Source: Streptococcus oralis
GTDB lineage: Bacteria > Bacillota > Bacilli > Lactobacillales > Streptococcaceae
Length of the DNA stretch: 64,000 nt
Direction: 5' to 3'
Assembly: GCF_001579175.1 (NCBI RefSeq)
Contig: NZ_KQ970759.1
Location: 802,336 to 866,335, forward strand
Below, piece by piece: positions 26,321 to 34,702 of the stretch (position 1 is its first letter; the number at the start of each line of letters is the position of its first letter). The notes beneath the pieces are model-generated. The model made no database searches, was not told the DNA's origin, and saw nothing but the letters and a program-made list of their open reading frames with translations. Both the position numbers and the translations under genes were made by a program.

Positions 26321-27529
26321 TTAAACAAAGGCACCTAGTCCAGTAATCTCACGACCAACAATCAAGGCATTCACTTCGTGTGAACCTTCATAGGTATAGA
26401 TTGATTCAGCATCTGCAAAGAAACGAGCAACATCTGTCTCAAGTGTAATACCATTACCTCCGCAAGTTTCACGAGCAAGGGCAACTGTTTCGCGCATCAC
26501 CAAGGAATTGTGCATCTTAGCAAGAGCAGAGTTAAGCATCAATTCATTACCTTTCTCTTGCATTTCAGCAATACGAGTTGAATAAGCAATAACTGCTACA
26601 GCATTTGCTTGCATACGAGCCAATTTTTCTTGAACAATTTGGAATTTGGCAATTGGACGTTTGAACTGTTCACGATCTTTAGCATATTTAAGAGCTGCTA
26701 CATAAGATCCACAAGTCACTCCCATAGCAATGTGAGCAACGTCCGCACGAGTGAAGGTCAAGATACGGGCTACATCACCAAAACCATTGATATTTACCAA
26801 ACGATCTGAATCTGGAACCTCTACATTCTTCATAGTAATATGGCCATTGCGGACACAACGAAGAGCAATCTTATGTGGGATTGGTTCTGCATGATATCCA
26901 GGAGCTCCTTTACGAACGATAAAGCATTTCACCTTGCCATCCGCAACATCACGAGCAAATACAGGAACGACATCCGCAGTATCCGAACCACCAATCCAGC
27001 GTTTTTCACCATTTAGAATCCACTTGTCTCCAACACGTTCTGCAGTAGTTGCAAGTCCTCCAGCAATATCAGAACCTGAAAGAGGTTCAGTCAAAGCGAA
27101 GCAACCTTGCCAATCAAATGCAGCTAATTTTGGAAGAAATTCTTTTTGTTGACGCTCATCACCACCCAAGAGAATTGTGTTGTAGCAAAGTCCGCCATGA
27201 ACGGTATAGAATGTTGCCATAGAAGCATCGAAGCGAGCAAGTTCAAGATACAAGAAAGCAATATAAAGTTCAGATGGTTTCCAGCTACCTTCACGTCCCT
27301 CAAACAATTTTGGATTGTTCATAATTTGAGCGCCCTTAGCCACAGCATAGAATTCTTCAAAAGGAAAATCAGGTTTTTCCCAGTATTCATTAATAACCGG
27401 ACGGAGATGTTTCTCAATCAAACGGCGAGTTTCTTGTAAAACCTCTGCTTCTCCCAAAGTTAGACCATCCGCATAGTGAAAAAGGTCCTCAGGATATAGT
27501 TCGCGTAAAATTTCTTCTTTTGTTGCCAT
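26321..27529 (-). CDS. Acyl-CoA dehydrogenase (glutaryl-CoA dehydrogenase-like clade)
   Basis: 402 residues from MATKEEILREL at 27529 (AAAGGAG eight bases upstream; the frame extends to 27598). FAD-dependent acyl-CoA dehydrogenase with CFALTEPLSGSDIAGG, WILNGEKRWIGGS, REQFKRPIAKFQIVQ, ARETCGGNGITLE and the C-terminal IYTYEGSHEVNALIVGREITG. The base glutamate in YEGS is present. The C-terminal motif resembles glutaryl-CoA dehydrogenases and plant ACX4-type short-chain oxidases. It is the first gene of the ACAD-hbd-thiolase unit. No EtfAB genes are in the window, so the electron acceptor is open: oxygen, a distant ETF or another flavoprotein. Confidence 0.85.
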   Translation of the reverse strand: MATKEEILRELYPEDLFHYADGLTLGEAEVLQETRRLIEKHLRPVINEYWEKPDFPFEEFYAVAKGAQIMNNPKLFEGREGSWKPSELYIAFLYLELARFDASMATFYTVHGGLCYNTILLGGDERQQKEFLPKLAAFDWQGCFALTEPLSGSDIAGGLATTAERVGDKWILNGEKRWIGGSDTADVVPVFARDVADGKVKCFIVRKGAPGYHAEPIPHKIALRCVRNGHITMKNVEVPDSDRLVNINGFGDVARILTFTRADVAHIAMGVTCGSYVAALKYAKDREQFKRPIAKFQIVQEKLARMQANAVAVIAYSTRIAEMQEKGNELMLNSALAKMHNSLVMRETVALARETCGGNGITLETDVARFFADAESIYTYEGSHEVNALIVGREITGLGAFV

Positions 27530-27551
27530 AGTCATGACTCCTTTATTTGTT

Positions 27552-27567
27552 ATAAGAGCGCTTACAT
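27552..27567. promoter_or_regulatory. cre-like element upstream of the ACAD-hbd-thiolase unit
   Basis: Minus strand ATGTAAGCGCTCTTAT. The left half matches the cre consensus fully and the right half is degenerate. It lies 23-38 bases before the ATG. Confidence 0.5.
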
Positions 27568-27645
27568 TTTTGTATTCGCTATTTGTTGACAACCCCATTC
27601 TATCCCTTAGGGTATTATTTTGTCTACTTAATAAATATAAACACC

Positions 27646-27666
27646 CCTATAAGTTCAGATTATAGG
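27646..27666. promoter_or_regulatory. LysR-type box upstream of the ACAD-hbd-thiolase unit
   Basis: cctataagttcagattatagg with CTAT-N11-ATAG at 27647-27665. It matches the element at 24005-24025 at 19 of 21 positions, so it is a shared operator rather than chance. Confidence 0.6.
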
Positions 27667-27728
27667 GTCCGATTCTGACTGTTTAATCAAGGATTTCCTC
27701 GTTTTTCTACTTACTTAGGCACAAGAAA

Positions 27729-27757
27729 AAGTGGTTTACAAATCAGTAAACCACTCT
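27729..27757 (-). terminator. Terminator after hpf
   Basis: Inverted repeat gtggttta / taaaccac, 8-base loop, followed by TTTTTC on the minus strand. Confidence 0.8.
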
Positions 27758-27774
27758 TATTAGTTATTTCAATT

Positions 27775-28323
27775 TTATGATTCTTTTACTTCGAGCAAAC
27801 CAACTTCACCATCTTCACGACGATACAAAACATTTGTTGTTTGATCTTCTACGTCTACATAGATAAAGAAATCATGTCCCAACAAATCCATTTGAAGAAG
27901 CGCTTCTTCTAAATCCATTGGTTTTAAATCAATTTGTTTTGAACGAACTACTTTTGGTTGCACAACATTTGCATCTTCAACTAGGGCATCTGTAAAGAGT
28001 TGGCTTGTCGCAACTTTATTTTTATTTTTACGTTCGATTTTTGTTTTATTTTTACGAATCTGACGTTCAATTTTATCAGTTACAAGATCGATAGAGCCAT
28101 ACATATCTTGAGAAATATCTTCTGCACGGAGAGTAATAGATCCAAGTGGAATCGTTACTTCAACTTTTGCTGTTTTTTCACGATAAACTTTCAAATTCAC
28201 ACGTGCATCCAACTCTTGCTCAGGTTGAAAATACTTTTCGATCTTTTCGAGTTTAGAAACTACATAATCACGAATCGCTTCTGTTACTTCTAGGTTTTCA
28301 CCACGGATACTATATTTAATCAT
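27775..28323 (-). CDS. hpf: Ribosome hibernation-promoting factor, long form
   Basis: 182 residues. The N-terminal S30AE/YfiA domain (MIKYSIRGENLEVTEAIRDYVVSKLEKIEKYF) and C-terminal dimerisation domain (LKPMDLEEALLQMDLLGHDFFIYVDVEDQTTNVLYRREDGEVGLLE, quoted in parts) identify the long HPF that dimerises 70S ribosomes into inactive 100S particles in stationary phase. A TATAAT at 28365-28370 overlaps a cre-like sequence, fitting the CcpA control reported for the lactococcal homologue. It is monocistronic, with a terminator. Confidence 0.93.
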   Translation of the reverse strand: MIKYSIRGENLEVTEAIRDYVVSKLEKIEKYFQPEQELDARVNLKVYREKTAKVEVTIPLGSITLRAEDISQDMYGSIDLVTDKIERQIRKNKTKIERKNKNKVATSQLFTDALVEDANVVQPKVVRSKQIDLKPMDLEEALLQMDLLGHDFFIYVDVEDQTTNVLYRREDGEVGLLEVKES

Positions 28324-28364
28324 ATAAGTACCTTCTTTCTAAACATTTTTGTTTTTCTAACTAT

Positions 28365-28380
28365 ATTATAGCGCTTTCAT
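28365..28380 (-). promoter_or_regulatory. hpf -10 box overlapping a cre-like site
   Basis: Minus strand ATGAAAGCGCTATAAT: fits the cre consensus at all but one fixed position, and its end is the TATAAT -10 box. CcpA bound here would block transcription of hpf. Confidence 0.6.
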
Positions 28381-28402
28381 TTTCATTTTGCAACTTTTTC
28401 CC

Positions 28403-29065
28403 TCATCTTACAAGGGAAAAAGTTTTAACATCCAAAGCTCCTGCTTCTTCAAAAAGACGCTTCACACGATTGACAGTCGCACCTGTTGTATAGATGTCAT
28501 CAATAAGCAAAATTTTCTTAGGAATAGGGGCTTCAGTTTTTATAAAAAATGGAATTTCGGTAGCTAATCGTTCCGAGCGATTCTTAGAAGAACTAGCCGT
28601 CTCTTCTCTTTTCCCTAGTAAATCTTGAAAAGAAAAACCTGCTGCCTCAACTAAACCTTCAACCTGGTTAAATCCCCTCTCAAGCAATCTTTCAGGACTT
28701 AGGGGAATGACAACAAATTGATAGTCTCCATACTTTTTCAATTCATTAGCTAAAACAGGAGCAAAAACCTTTCTAAGTAGAAAATCCCCATCAAACTTAT
28801 ATCGACTAAATAAGTCTTTCATAGCTTGATTATAGGTGAAGATTGCATTATGATCGACTCGAATCTCTTCTTTACACCAAAATTTACAATCTTGACACAT
28901 GGTTGACAGACCTGCTTTCATACAGTTCGGGCAATAGTCCTCACCAATTTTCTCAAAAGTAGACTCACAATCTGAACAAAGATAGTTGTTCTTATTCTTA
29001 AACAGCAAGAGGTGACTAAATGTGAAGTCACTCTTTATTGTCTGTCCACATAATAAACAGTTCAT
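28403..29065 (-). CDS. comFC: ComFC competence protein (phosphoribosyltransferase-like)
   Basis: 220 residues. N-terminal cysteine pairs (CLLCGQ, CSDC, CPNC, CQDC) suggest zinc binding. The C-terminal phosphoribosyltransferase motif LLIDDIYTTGATVNR is intact. ComFC acts with ComFA in the uptake or handling of single-stranded DNA during transformation. It overlaps comFA by four bases, so the pair is translationally coupled and shares the comFA com-box. Confidence 0.92.
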   Translation of the reverse strand: MNCLLCGQTIKSDFTFSHLLLFKNKNNYLCSDCESTFEKIGEDYCPNCMKAGLSTMCQDCKFWCKEEIRVDHNAIFTYNQAMKDLFSRYKFDGDFLLRKVFAPVLANELKKYGDYQFVVIPLSPERLLERGFNQVEGLVEAAGFSFQDLLGKREETASSSKNRSERLATEIPFFIKTEAPIPKKILLIDDIYTTGATVNRVKRLFEEAGALDVKTFSLVR

Positions 29066-30360
29066 AAACCTGCCTCCTTGTTCATCTGCTTAATTTCCTT
29101 GATTGCTTTTTTGATGGCAACATTTAATCCATCATGAAAGAAGAGCAATTCACCAGTCGGTCTATCCATACTGCGCCCAACTCGCCCTCCAATCTGAATC
29201 AAACTAGACTTGGTAAAGAGACGATGATTAGCTTCTACAACGAAAACATCCACACAAGGGAAGGTGACCCCACGCTCCAAAATTGTCGTACTAATAAGGA
29301 TTGTCAACTCTCCATCTCGAAAAGCTTGTACCTGCTCTAATCGATTTTCTGTGATAGAGGACACAAAGCCGATGTTTTCATTTGGAAACTGTTCCTGCAA
29401 GAGTTCTTTTAGTTTCTCGCCTTTCTTAATCTCAGATGCAAAGATTAACAACGGATAACTTGTTCTTCTCTGCTTCTTAATGTAGGACTTTAACTTTGGA
29501 GACAACTGACTCTTTTCTATATAGCGATTAAAATCTGATAACCAAACTGGCTTTGGAATAATCAATGGATTTCCATGAAATCGTCTTGGCAAGCTCAATC
29601 GTTTTAATTCCTCAGTGCTAACCTTCTTATCTAACTCATCTGTAGAAGTCGCTGTAAGAAATATCCTTAACCCCTCCTCCTTTACACATTGGTTTACAGC
29701 ATAGTAAAGAACAGAGTTGTCAACATAAGGAAAGGCATCTACTTCATCCACTATCAGCAAATCAAAAGCATGATAAAATTTTAACAGCTGATGAGTCGTT
29801 GCAACAACTAGTGGTGTTCGAAAATAGGGTTCTGACTCACCATGAAGTAGTGCTATCTCACAAGCAAAGTCATTCTGCAGTCGTTTATACAGCTCCAAAC
29901 ACACATCAATTCGAGGGCTGGCTAAACAAACTGCACCACCTTCATTAATCACTTTAGCCACAACTTGATAAATCATCTCTGTCTTACCAGCACCTGTTAC
30001 AGCATGAACTAAAATCGGTTCTTTCTTTTCGACTGCTTGGAGCAGTCCCTCTGACACTTTTTCTTGAAAAGGTGTTAACTGACCACGCCATTTGAGGACG
30101 TCTTGCTTAGGAAAATCCTCCTGCGGAAAATAGTATAAAGCTTGATCACTCCTGACCCTCTTCATCAATAAACACTCCCTACAATAGTAAGCACCTACAG
30201 GTAAATGCCATTCTTCTAGAATACTACTATTACAACGTTGACAAAACAGTTTCCCTTTCTCTTTTCTCATTGCCGGCAGTTTCTCAGCCATCTGACGTTC
30301 TTCTTTCGTTAATTCTTTCTCAGTAAACAAGCGACCGAGATAGTTTGGATTTACTTTCAT
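29062..30360 (-). CDS. comFA: ComFA DNA-uptake helicase/translocase
   Basis: 432 residues, DEAD-like ATPase of the competence machinery. Zinc-finger cysteines (CQRCNSS, YYCREC), Walker A HAVTGAGKTEM, DEVD box LLIVDEVDAF, motif III TATST and motif VI QIGGRVGRS are present. It is thought to pull incoming single-stranded DNA through the ComEC channel. A perfect com-box TACGAATA ends only seven bases before the ATG at 30360, so its mRNA should start at or next to the start codon. No Shine-Dalgarno can then be used. The family N-terminus (MKV...YLGRLFTE) supports this start. Confidence 0.93.
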   Translation of the reverse strand: MKVNPNYLGRLFTEKELTKEERQMAEKLPAMRKEKGKLFCQRCNSSILEEWHLPVGAYYCRECLLMKRVRSDQALYYFPQEDFPKQDVLKWRGQLTPFQEKVSEGLLQAVEKKEPILVHAVTGAGKTEMIYQVVAKVINEGGAVCLASPRIDVCLELYKRLQNDFACEIALLHGESEPYFRTPLVVATTHQLLKFYHAFDLLIVDEVDAFPYVDNSVLYYAVNQCVKEEGLRIFLTATSTDELDKKVSTEELKRLSLPRRFHGNPLIIPKPVWLSDFNRYIEKSQLSPKLKSYIKKQRRTSYPLLIFASEIKKGEKLKELLQEQFPNENIGFVSSITENRLEQVQAFRDGELTILISTTILERGVTFPCVDVFVVEANHRLFTKSSLIQIGGRVGRSMDRPTGELLFFHDGLNVAIKKAIKEIKQMNKEAGL

Positions 30361-30367
30361 ACTTCTT

Positions 30368-30375
30368 TATTCGTA
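30368..30375 (-). promoter_or_regulatory. com-box (ComX promoter) of comFA-comFC
   Basis: Minus strand TACGAATA, exact match to the cin/com-box, preceded by a TATTTT run. Confidence 0.88.
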
Positions 30376-30404
30376 AAAATATAGCGCTTTAGGTAATTTT
30401 TTAG

Positions 30405-30410
30405 TACAAT
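30405..30410 (+). promoter_or_regulatory. Possible -10 box of yigZ
   Basis: TACAAT six bases before the yigZ ATG. No good -35 is visible. If used, the transcript would also be leaderless. Confidence 0.4.
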
Positions 30411-30416
30411 TAAATC

Positions 30417-31052
30417 ATGGAATTTAGAACAATTAAAGAGGACGGGCAAGTCCAAGAAGAAATCAAAAAATCCCGCTTTATCTGTCACGCCAAGCGTGTC
30501 TATAGTGAAGAAGAAGCTCGTGACTTTATCACTGCCATCAAAAAAGAACACTACAAAGCCACCCATAACTGCTCTGCTTTTATTGTAGGGGAACGCAGTG
30601 AAATCAAGCGTACGAATGATGATGGTGAGCCTAGTGGTACTGCTGGAGTCCCTATGCTTGGCGTCTTAGAAAATCATAATCTTACCAATGTCTGTGTAGT
30701 AGTTACTCGTTACTTTGGTGGAATTAAGTTAGGCGCTGGCGGTTTGATTCGCGCTTACGCAGGAAGTGTAGCCTTGGCTGTCAAAGAAATAGGCATTATT
30801 GAAATCAAAGAGCAAGCTGGCATAGCCATTCAGATGTCTTACGCTCAGTATCAAGAATATAGCAATTTTCTTAGAGAACATAAACTCACGGAAATCGAGA
30901 CAAACTTTACAGATCAAATCGATACCATAATTTATGTTGATAAGGAAGAGAAAGAAAATATTAAGTCTGCTCTTGTAGAGTTTTTTAATGGAAAGGTTAC
31001 TTTAACAGATCAAGGTTTACGAGAAGTTGAAGTTCCTGTAAACTTAGTGTAA
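30417..31052 (+). CDS. YigZ/IMPACT family protein
   Basis: 211 residues. N-terminal UPF0029/IMPACT domain (MEFRTIKEDGQVQEEIKKSRF, quoted in part; HNCSAFIVG, DDGEPSGTAGVPML, VVVTRYFGGIKLGAGGLIRAYA) and a C-terminal DUF1949 ferredoxin-like domain. Bacterial members are linked to translation-related regulation, but the biochemical role is unsettled. It is divergent from comFA, with only 56 bases between the start codons, and has no ribosome binding site. The PH-domain gene follows 15 bases downstream. Confidence 0.88.
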   Translation: MEFRTIKEDGQVQEEIKKSRFICHAKRVYSEEEARDFITAIKKEHYKATHNCSAFIVGERSEIKRTNDDGEPSGTAGVPMLGVLENHNLTNVCVVVTRYFGGIKLGAGGLIRAYAGSVALAVKEIGIIEIKEQAGIAIQMSYAQYQEYSNFLREHKLTEIETNFTDQIDTIIYVDKEEKENIKSALVEFFNGKVTLTDQGLREVEVPVNLV

Positions 31053-31067
31053 ATAAAGGAGAAATAC

Positions 31068-31511
31068 ATGGCATTTGGGAAATTTATTCAAGGACTTGCT
31101 GGTAACTTCAGTGAGCAAAACAAAGAAGTTCTTATCAAAGAATATGGTCAATACCTACTAGAGAATGAAGAAATTCAAAGTGGATATAAGCTCATTCGTG
31201 ACGCAATCATCTTTACAAATATTCGTATCATTTTTACAGATAAGCAAGGCGCTACTGGTCGCAAGATGTCTGTTAAGTCACTCTTTTTGATGAACATTGT
31301 CAACGTTGAAATGGAAACTGCAGGAGCAGGTATAGACGATAGTGAGATTACGATCACTTATTTAGAGAATGTCTTTCTAAAAGCACATAATGAGCATTTT
31401 AGTTACCACAAATTTGAATTTCCTAAGAAAACGGATATTCTTCCCCTTTACACCTATTTACTAGAACTTGCTTATCACAATCGCTTGAAAATTAATGGCT
31501 TAGACCTTTGA
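31068..31511 (+). CDS. PH-domain family protein (bPH_1/DUF1696-like)
   Basis: 147 residues. The fold pattern fits bacterial PH-domain proteins: YKLIRDAIIFTNIRIIFTDKQG, MSVKSLFLMNIVNVEMET, DSEITITYLENVFLK and a C-terminal helix PLYTYLLELAYHN. AAAGGAG is well placed. It probably shares a transcript with yigZ and ends at a terminator. No specific function is known. Confidence 0.75.
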   Translation: MAFGKFIQGLAGNFSEQNKEVLIKEYGQYLLENEEIQSGYKLIRDAIIFTNIRIIFTDKQGATGRKMSVKSLFLMNIVNVEMETAGAGIDDSEITITYLENVFLKAHNEHFSYHKFEFPKKTDILPLYTYLLELAYHNRLKINGLDL

Positions 31512-31515
31512 TATA

Positions 31516-31545
31516 AAAAAATCCTATCGCTTTGATAGGATTTCT
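31516..31545 (+). terminator. Terminator after the PH-domain gene
   Basis: 10-bp inverted repeat aaatcctatc / gataggattt, loop gcttt, followed by a T-rich stretch. Confidence 0.8.
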
Positions 31546-31607
31546 ATATTTTACAAATAGCCTAGAGCACGCTATACTAGAATCATCTTATACAAAGAGG
31601 TATATCT

Positions 31608-32534
31608 ATGACTATCTACAATAATATTACTGAACTAATCGGACAAACACCAATTGTTAAACTTAACAACATTGTTCCAGAGGGTGCTGCAGACGTCTAT
31701 GTTAAACTAGAGGCCTTTAACCCAGGATCTTCAGTCAAAGATCGTATTGCCCTTAGCATGATTGAAAAAGCGGAACAAGATGGTATTCTAAAACCGGGTG
31801 CTACTATTGTTGAAGCAACGAGTGGAAACACTGGTATCGGTCTTTCATGGGTAGGTGCTGCTAAAGGATATAAAGTTGTTATCGTCATGCCTGAAACGAT
31901 GAGTGTGGAACGACGTAAGATTATCCAAGCCTATGGTGCTGAACTTGTCCTCACTCCTGGTAGCGAAGGTATGAAAGGTGCGATTGCCAAAGCCCAAGAA
32001 ATCGCAGCTGAGCGCGATGGTTTCCTTCCTCTACAATTTAACAATCCAGCTAATCCTGAAGTACACGAAAGAACAACAGGAGCTGAAATACTAGCTGCTT
32101 TCGGTTCTGATGGACTAGATGCCTTTGTGGGTGGTGTTGGTACTGGTGGAACGATTTCAGGTGTTTCTCATGCACTTAAAGCAGCGAATTCTAATATTCA
32201 AGTTTTTGCAGTTGAAGCTGATGAATCTGCTATTCTGTCTGGCGAAAAACCAGGACCTCACAAAATTCAAGGTATCTCAGCTGGATTTATTCCTGAAACA
32301 CTTGATACAGAAGCCTATGACGGTATCGTCCGTGTAACATCAGATGATGCTCTTGCACTTGGCCGTGAGATCGGCGGAAAAGAAGGCTTCCTTGTTGGGA
32401 TTTCTTCTGCTGCAGCGATCTACGGAGCAATTGAAGTTGCTAAGAAATTAGGTGCAGGTAAGAAAGTCCTTGCTTTAGCACCAGATAACGGCGAACGTTA
32501 TCTGTCTACAGCACTCTATGAATTTGAAGTGTAG
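31608..32534 (+). CDS. cysK: Cysteine synthase A (O-acetylserine sulfhydrylase)
   Basis: 308 residues, PLP-dependent. PLP lysine in [12 protein letters not shown], the phosphate/substrate loop [24 protein letters not shown] for PLP phosphate, and the conserved C-terminal [14 protein letters not shown]. It makes cysteine from O-acetylserine and sulfide. AAAGAGG precedes the ATG. TATACT at 31573-31578 is a likely -10. Monocistronic, with its own terminator. Confidence 0.95.
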   Translation: MTIYNNITELIGQTPIVKLNNIVPEGAADVYVKLEAFNPGSSVKDRIALSMIEKAEQDGILKPGATIVEATSGNTGIGLSWVGAAKGYKVVIVMPETMSVERRKIIQAYGAELVLTPGSEGMKGAIAKAQEIAAERDGFLPLQFNNPANPEVHERTTGAEILAAFGSDGLDAFVGGVGTGGTISGVSHALKAANSNIQVFAVEADESAILSGEKPGPHKIQGISAGFIPETLDTEAYDGIVRVTSDDALALGREIGGKEGFLVGISSAAAIYGAIEVAKKLGAGKKVLALAPDNGERYLSTALYEFEV

Positions 32535-32548
32535 TCTCCTAAATGCAC

Positions 32549-32571
32549 TTAGCCCTTTTAAAGGGCTTTTT
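32549..32571 (+). terminator. Terminator after cysK
   Basis: agcccttt / aaagggct stem followed by TTTTTG on the plus strand. Confidence 0.8.
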
Positions 32572-32590
32572 GTTTACTCACTCTAAAATA

Positions 32591-32617
32591 AAAAAAGGAA
32601 GCAAATTGCTTCCTTTT
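32591..32617 (-). terminator. Terminator after tsf
   Basis: aaaaggaagca / tgcttcctttt stem with a short loop and a T run on the minus strand. Confidence 0.85.
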
Positions 32618-32622
32618 CATTA

Positions 32623-33663
32623 TTAGTTATTTAAGGCTGCTGCCATTGTAGCTGCAACTTCTGCTTCGAAGTCATTTGCAGCTTTCTCAATACCTTCACC
32701 AACTTCAAAGCGAGCGAACTCAACTACTGAAGCGTTAACTGATTCAAGGTATGCTTCAACTGTCTTGCTGTCGTCCATGATGTAGACTTGTGCAAGAAGT
32801 GTGTATGCTTGGTCAACCTTAGTGTTGTCAAGCATGAAGCGATCCATTTTACCTGGGATGATTTTGTCCCAGATTTTTTCTGGTTTGCCTTCTGCAGCCA
32901 ACTCAGCTTTGATATCAGCTTCAGCTTGAGCAATCACTTCATCAGTCAATTGCGCTTTTGATCCATACTTCAAGTGTGGAAGAGCTGGTTTACCAACCAT
33001 TGCACGGCTTTCGTTATCTTGGTCGATGACGTGGTTCAATTGTGCCAACTCATCTTTAACGAATTGCTCATCCAATTCTTTGTAAGAAAGAACTGTTGGT
33101 TTCATCGCAGCAATGTGCATTGAGATTTGTTTAGCAAGCGCTTCGTCTCCACCTTCAATAACAGAGATAACACCGATACGGCCACCGTTGTGTTGGTAAG
33201 CTCCAAAGTGTTGTGCATCTGTTTTTTCAAGCAAAGCAAAACGACGGAATGAGATTTTTTCTCCGATAGTTGCTGTTGCAGACACATACGCTGCTTCAAG
33301 AGTTTCACCTGAAGGCATTGTCAAAGCAAGAGCTTCTTCATTGTTAGCTGGTTTTCCTTCAGCAATTACTTTAGCTGTAGCATTTACCAAGTCAACGAAT
33401 TGAGCGTTTTTCGCAACGAAGTCAGTTTCAGCGTTTACTTCAACTACTGCTGCAACGTTACCGTTAACATAAACACCAGTCAAACCTTCTGCAGCAACGC
33501 GGTCAGCTTTCTTAGCTGCTTTCGCCATACCTTTTTCACGAAGCAATTCAATCGCTCTTTCGATATCACCGTCTGTTTCTACAAGCGCTTTTTTAGCGTC
33601 CATAACACCGGCACCAGATTTTTCACGCAACTCTTTTACAAGTTTAGCTGTAATTTCTGCCAT
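32623..33663 (-). CDS. tsf: Elongation factor Ts
   Basis: 346 residues. UBA-like N-terminus ([22 protein letters not shown]), the TDFVAKN motif that contacts EF-Tu, then the core and coiled-coil. It recycles EF-Tu-GDP. Second gene of rpsB-tsf, separated from rpsB by an intrinsic-terminator-like hairpin that would lower tsf relative to rpsB. Confidence 0.97.
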   Translation of the reverse strand: MAEITAKLVKELREKSGAGVMDAKKALVETDGDIERAIELLREKGMAKAAKKADRVAAEGLTGVYVNGNVAAVVEVNAETDFVAKNAQFVDLVNATAKVIAEGKPANNEEALALTMPSGETLEAAYVSATATIGEKISFRRFALLEKTDAQHFGAYQHNGGRIGVISVIEGGDEALAKQISMHIAAMKPTVLSYKELDEQFVKDELAQLNHVIDQDNESRAMVGKPALPHLKYGSKAQLTDEVIAQAEADIKAELAAEGKPEKIWDKIIPGKMDRFMLDNTKVDQAYTLLAQVYIMDDSKTVEAYLESVNASVVEFARFEVGEGIEKAANDFEAEVAATMAAALNN

Positions 33664-33684
33664 TTTGATTCTCCTATATTTTTT

Positions 33685-33721
33685 AAAAAATAGGAGAGCT
33701 GGGCTAGGCCCCGCCCTCCTA
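33685..33721 (-). terminator. Attenuator-like terminator between rpsB and tsf
   Basis: On the minus strand taggagggcgggg pairs with a following agcccagctctccta, 14 bp with one mismatch, then TTTTTT. It is stronger than most terminators in the window despite lying inside a conserved operon. Confidence 0.75.
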
Positions 33722-33742
33722 GGTAATTACTATTTATATGAA

Positions 33743-34522
33743 TTAAGCGTTGTCGCCTTCTACAACTTCAACGATTTCTTCGATTGAATCTGCTTGAGCT
33801 TCTGAAGCTGCAAATTCTGCTTCAACTGCTGCTGCATCTTCACCTTGACGTCCTTCGATGATAGCGTCAGCCAATTTAGCTGTGATCAATTTAACTGCGC
33901 GGATAGCGTCATCGTTAGCTGGGATGATTACATCGATATCGTCTGGATCAGTGTTTGTGTCAACCATGGCTACAACTGGGATACCTAGTTTTTTAGCTTC
34001 TTTAACAGCGATTTGCTCTTTATGTGGGTCAACTACGTACATTACATCTGGGATACGAGGCATGTCTTCGATACCACCCAAGAATTTTTCAAGACGTGCA
34101 CGTTGTTTGTTAAGAAGGGCAACTTCTTTCTTAGGAAGAACGTCGAAGATTCCTTCTTCTTCCATACGTTTGATTTCTTTCAAACGAGCAATACGTTTTT
34201 GGATAGTTCCCCAGTTAGTAAGAGTTCCACCCAACCAACGGTGGTTGATGTAGTATTGACCTGAACGTTCTGCTTCTTCTTTAACAGCGTCAGCAGCTTG
34301 TTTTTTAGTACCAACAAACAATACAACTGCATCGTTAGCTGCCGCATCACGCATAAAGTCGTATGCTTGGTCAGCGTATTTTACAGTTTGTTGCAAGTCG
34401 ATAACGTGGATTCCGTTACGCTCAGTGAAGATGTACTTAGCCATCTTAGGGTTCCAGCGACGAGTTTGGTGACCAAAGTGTACACCAGCCTCAAGAAGTT
34501 GTTTCATTGAAATTACTGCCAT
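33743..34522 (-). CDS. rpsB: 30S ribosomal protein S2
   Basis: 259 residues from [24 protein letters not shown] (quoted in part) at 34522, with AAAGGAG seven bases upstream; the frame extends to 34570. Signatures include [17 protein letters not shown] and [13 protein letters not shown]2 joins late in 30S assembly. A 5' leader of about 110 nt could fold (aacttg near its 5' end pairs with caagtt near the gene), possibly for autoregulation. Confidence 0.97.
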   Translation of the reverse strand: MAVISMKQLLEAGVHFGHQTRRWNPKMAKYIFTERNGIHVIDLQQTVKYADQAYDFMRDAAANDAVVLFVGTKKQAADAVKEEAERSGQYYINHRWLGGTLTNWGTIQKRIARLKEIKRMEEEGIFDVLPKKEVALLNKQRARLEKFLGGIEDMPRIPDVMYVVDPHKEQIAVKEAKKLGIPVVAMVDTNTDPDDIDVIIPANDDAIRAVKLITAKLADAIIEGRQGEDAAAVEAEFAASEAQADSIEEIVEVVEGDNA

Positions 34523-34638
34523 GAGTATTTCTCCTTTTCGTTTTTTCCTCTCCTCGACTTCAACTTGCAAAACGACCCGAGGGCAACAGTTTCACAATTC
34601 ATCAAGAATGAATATTATCGTTTACACGACAAGTTTCA

Positions 34639-34667
34639 TTCTACCACATTTTATCAATATTTTCAAG
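34639..34667 (-). promoter_or_regulatory. Promoter of rpsB-tsf
   Basis: Minus strand TTGAAA, 17-bp spacer, TAGAAT with a TG-rich upstream segment. The transcript leader before rpsB would be about 110 bases. Confidence 0.75.
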
Positions 34668-34702
34668 TGTTTTTGCTAGTTTTTGGTCTAACTAAAAACT
34701 AA

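Noticed and set aside
30376-30393. TATAGCGCTTTAGG between comFA and yigZ as a cre site
   Set aside because: Only the central GCGCT core fits; the outer consensus bases are missing.
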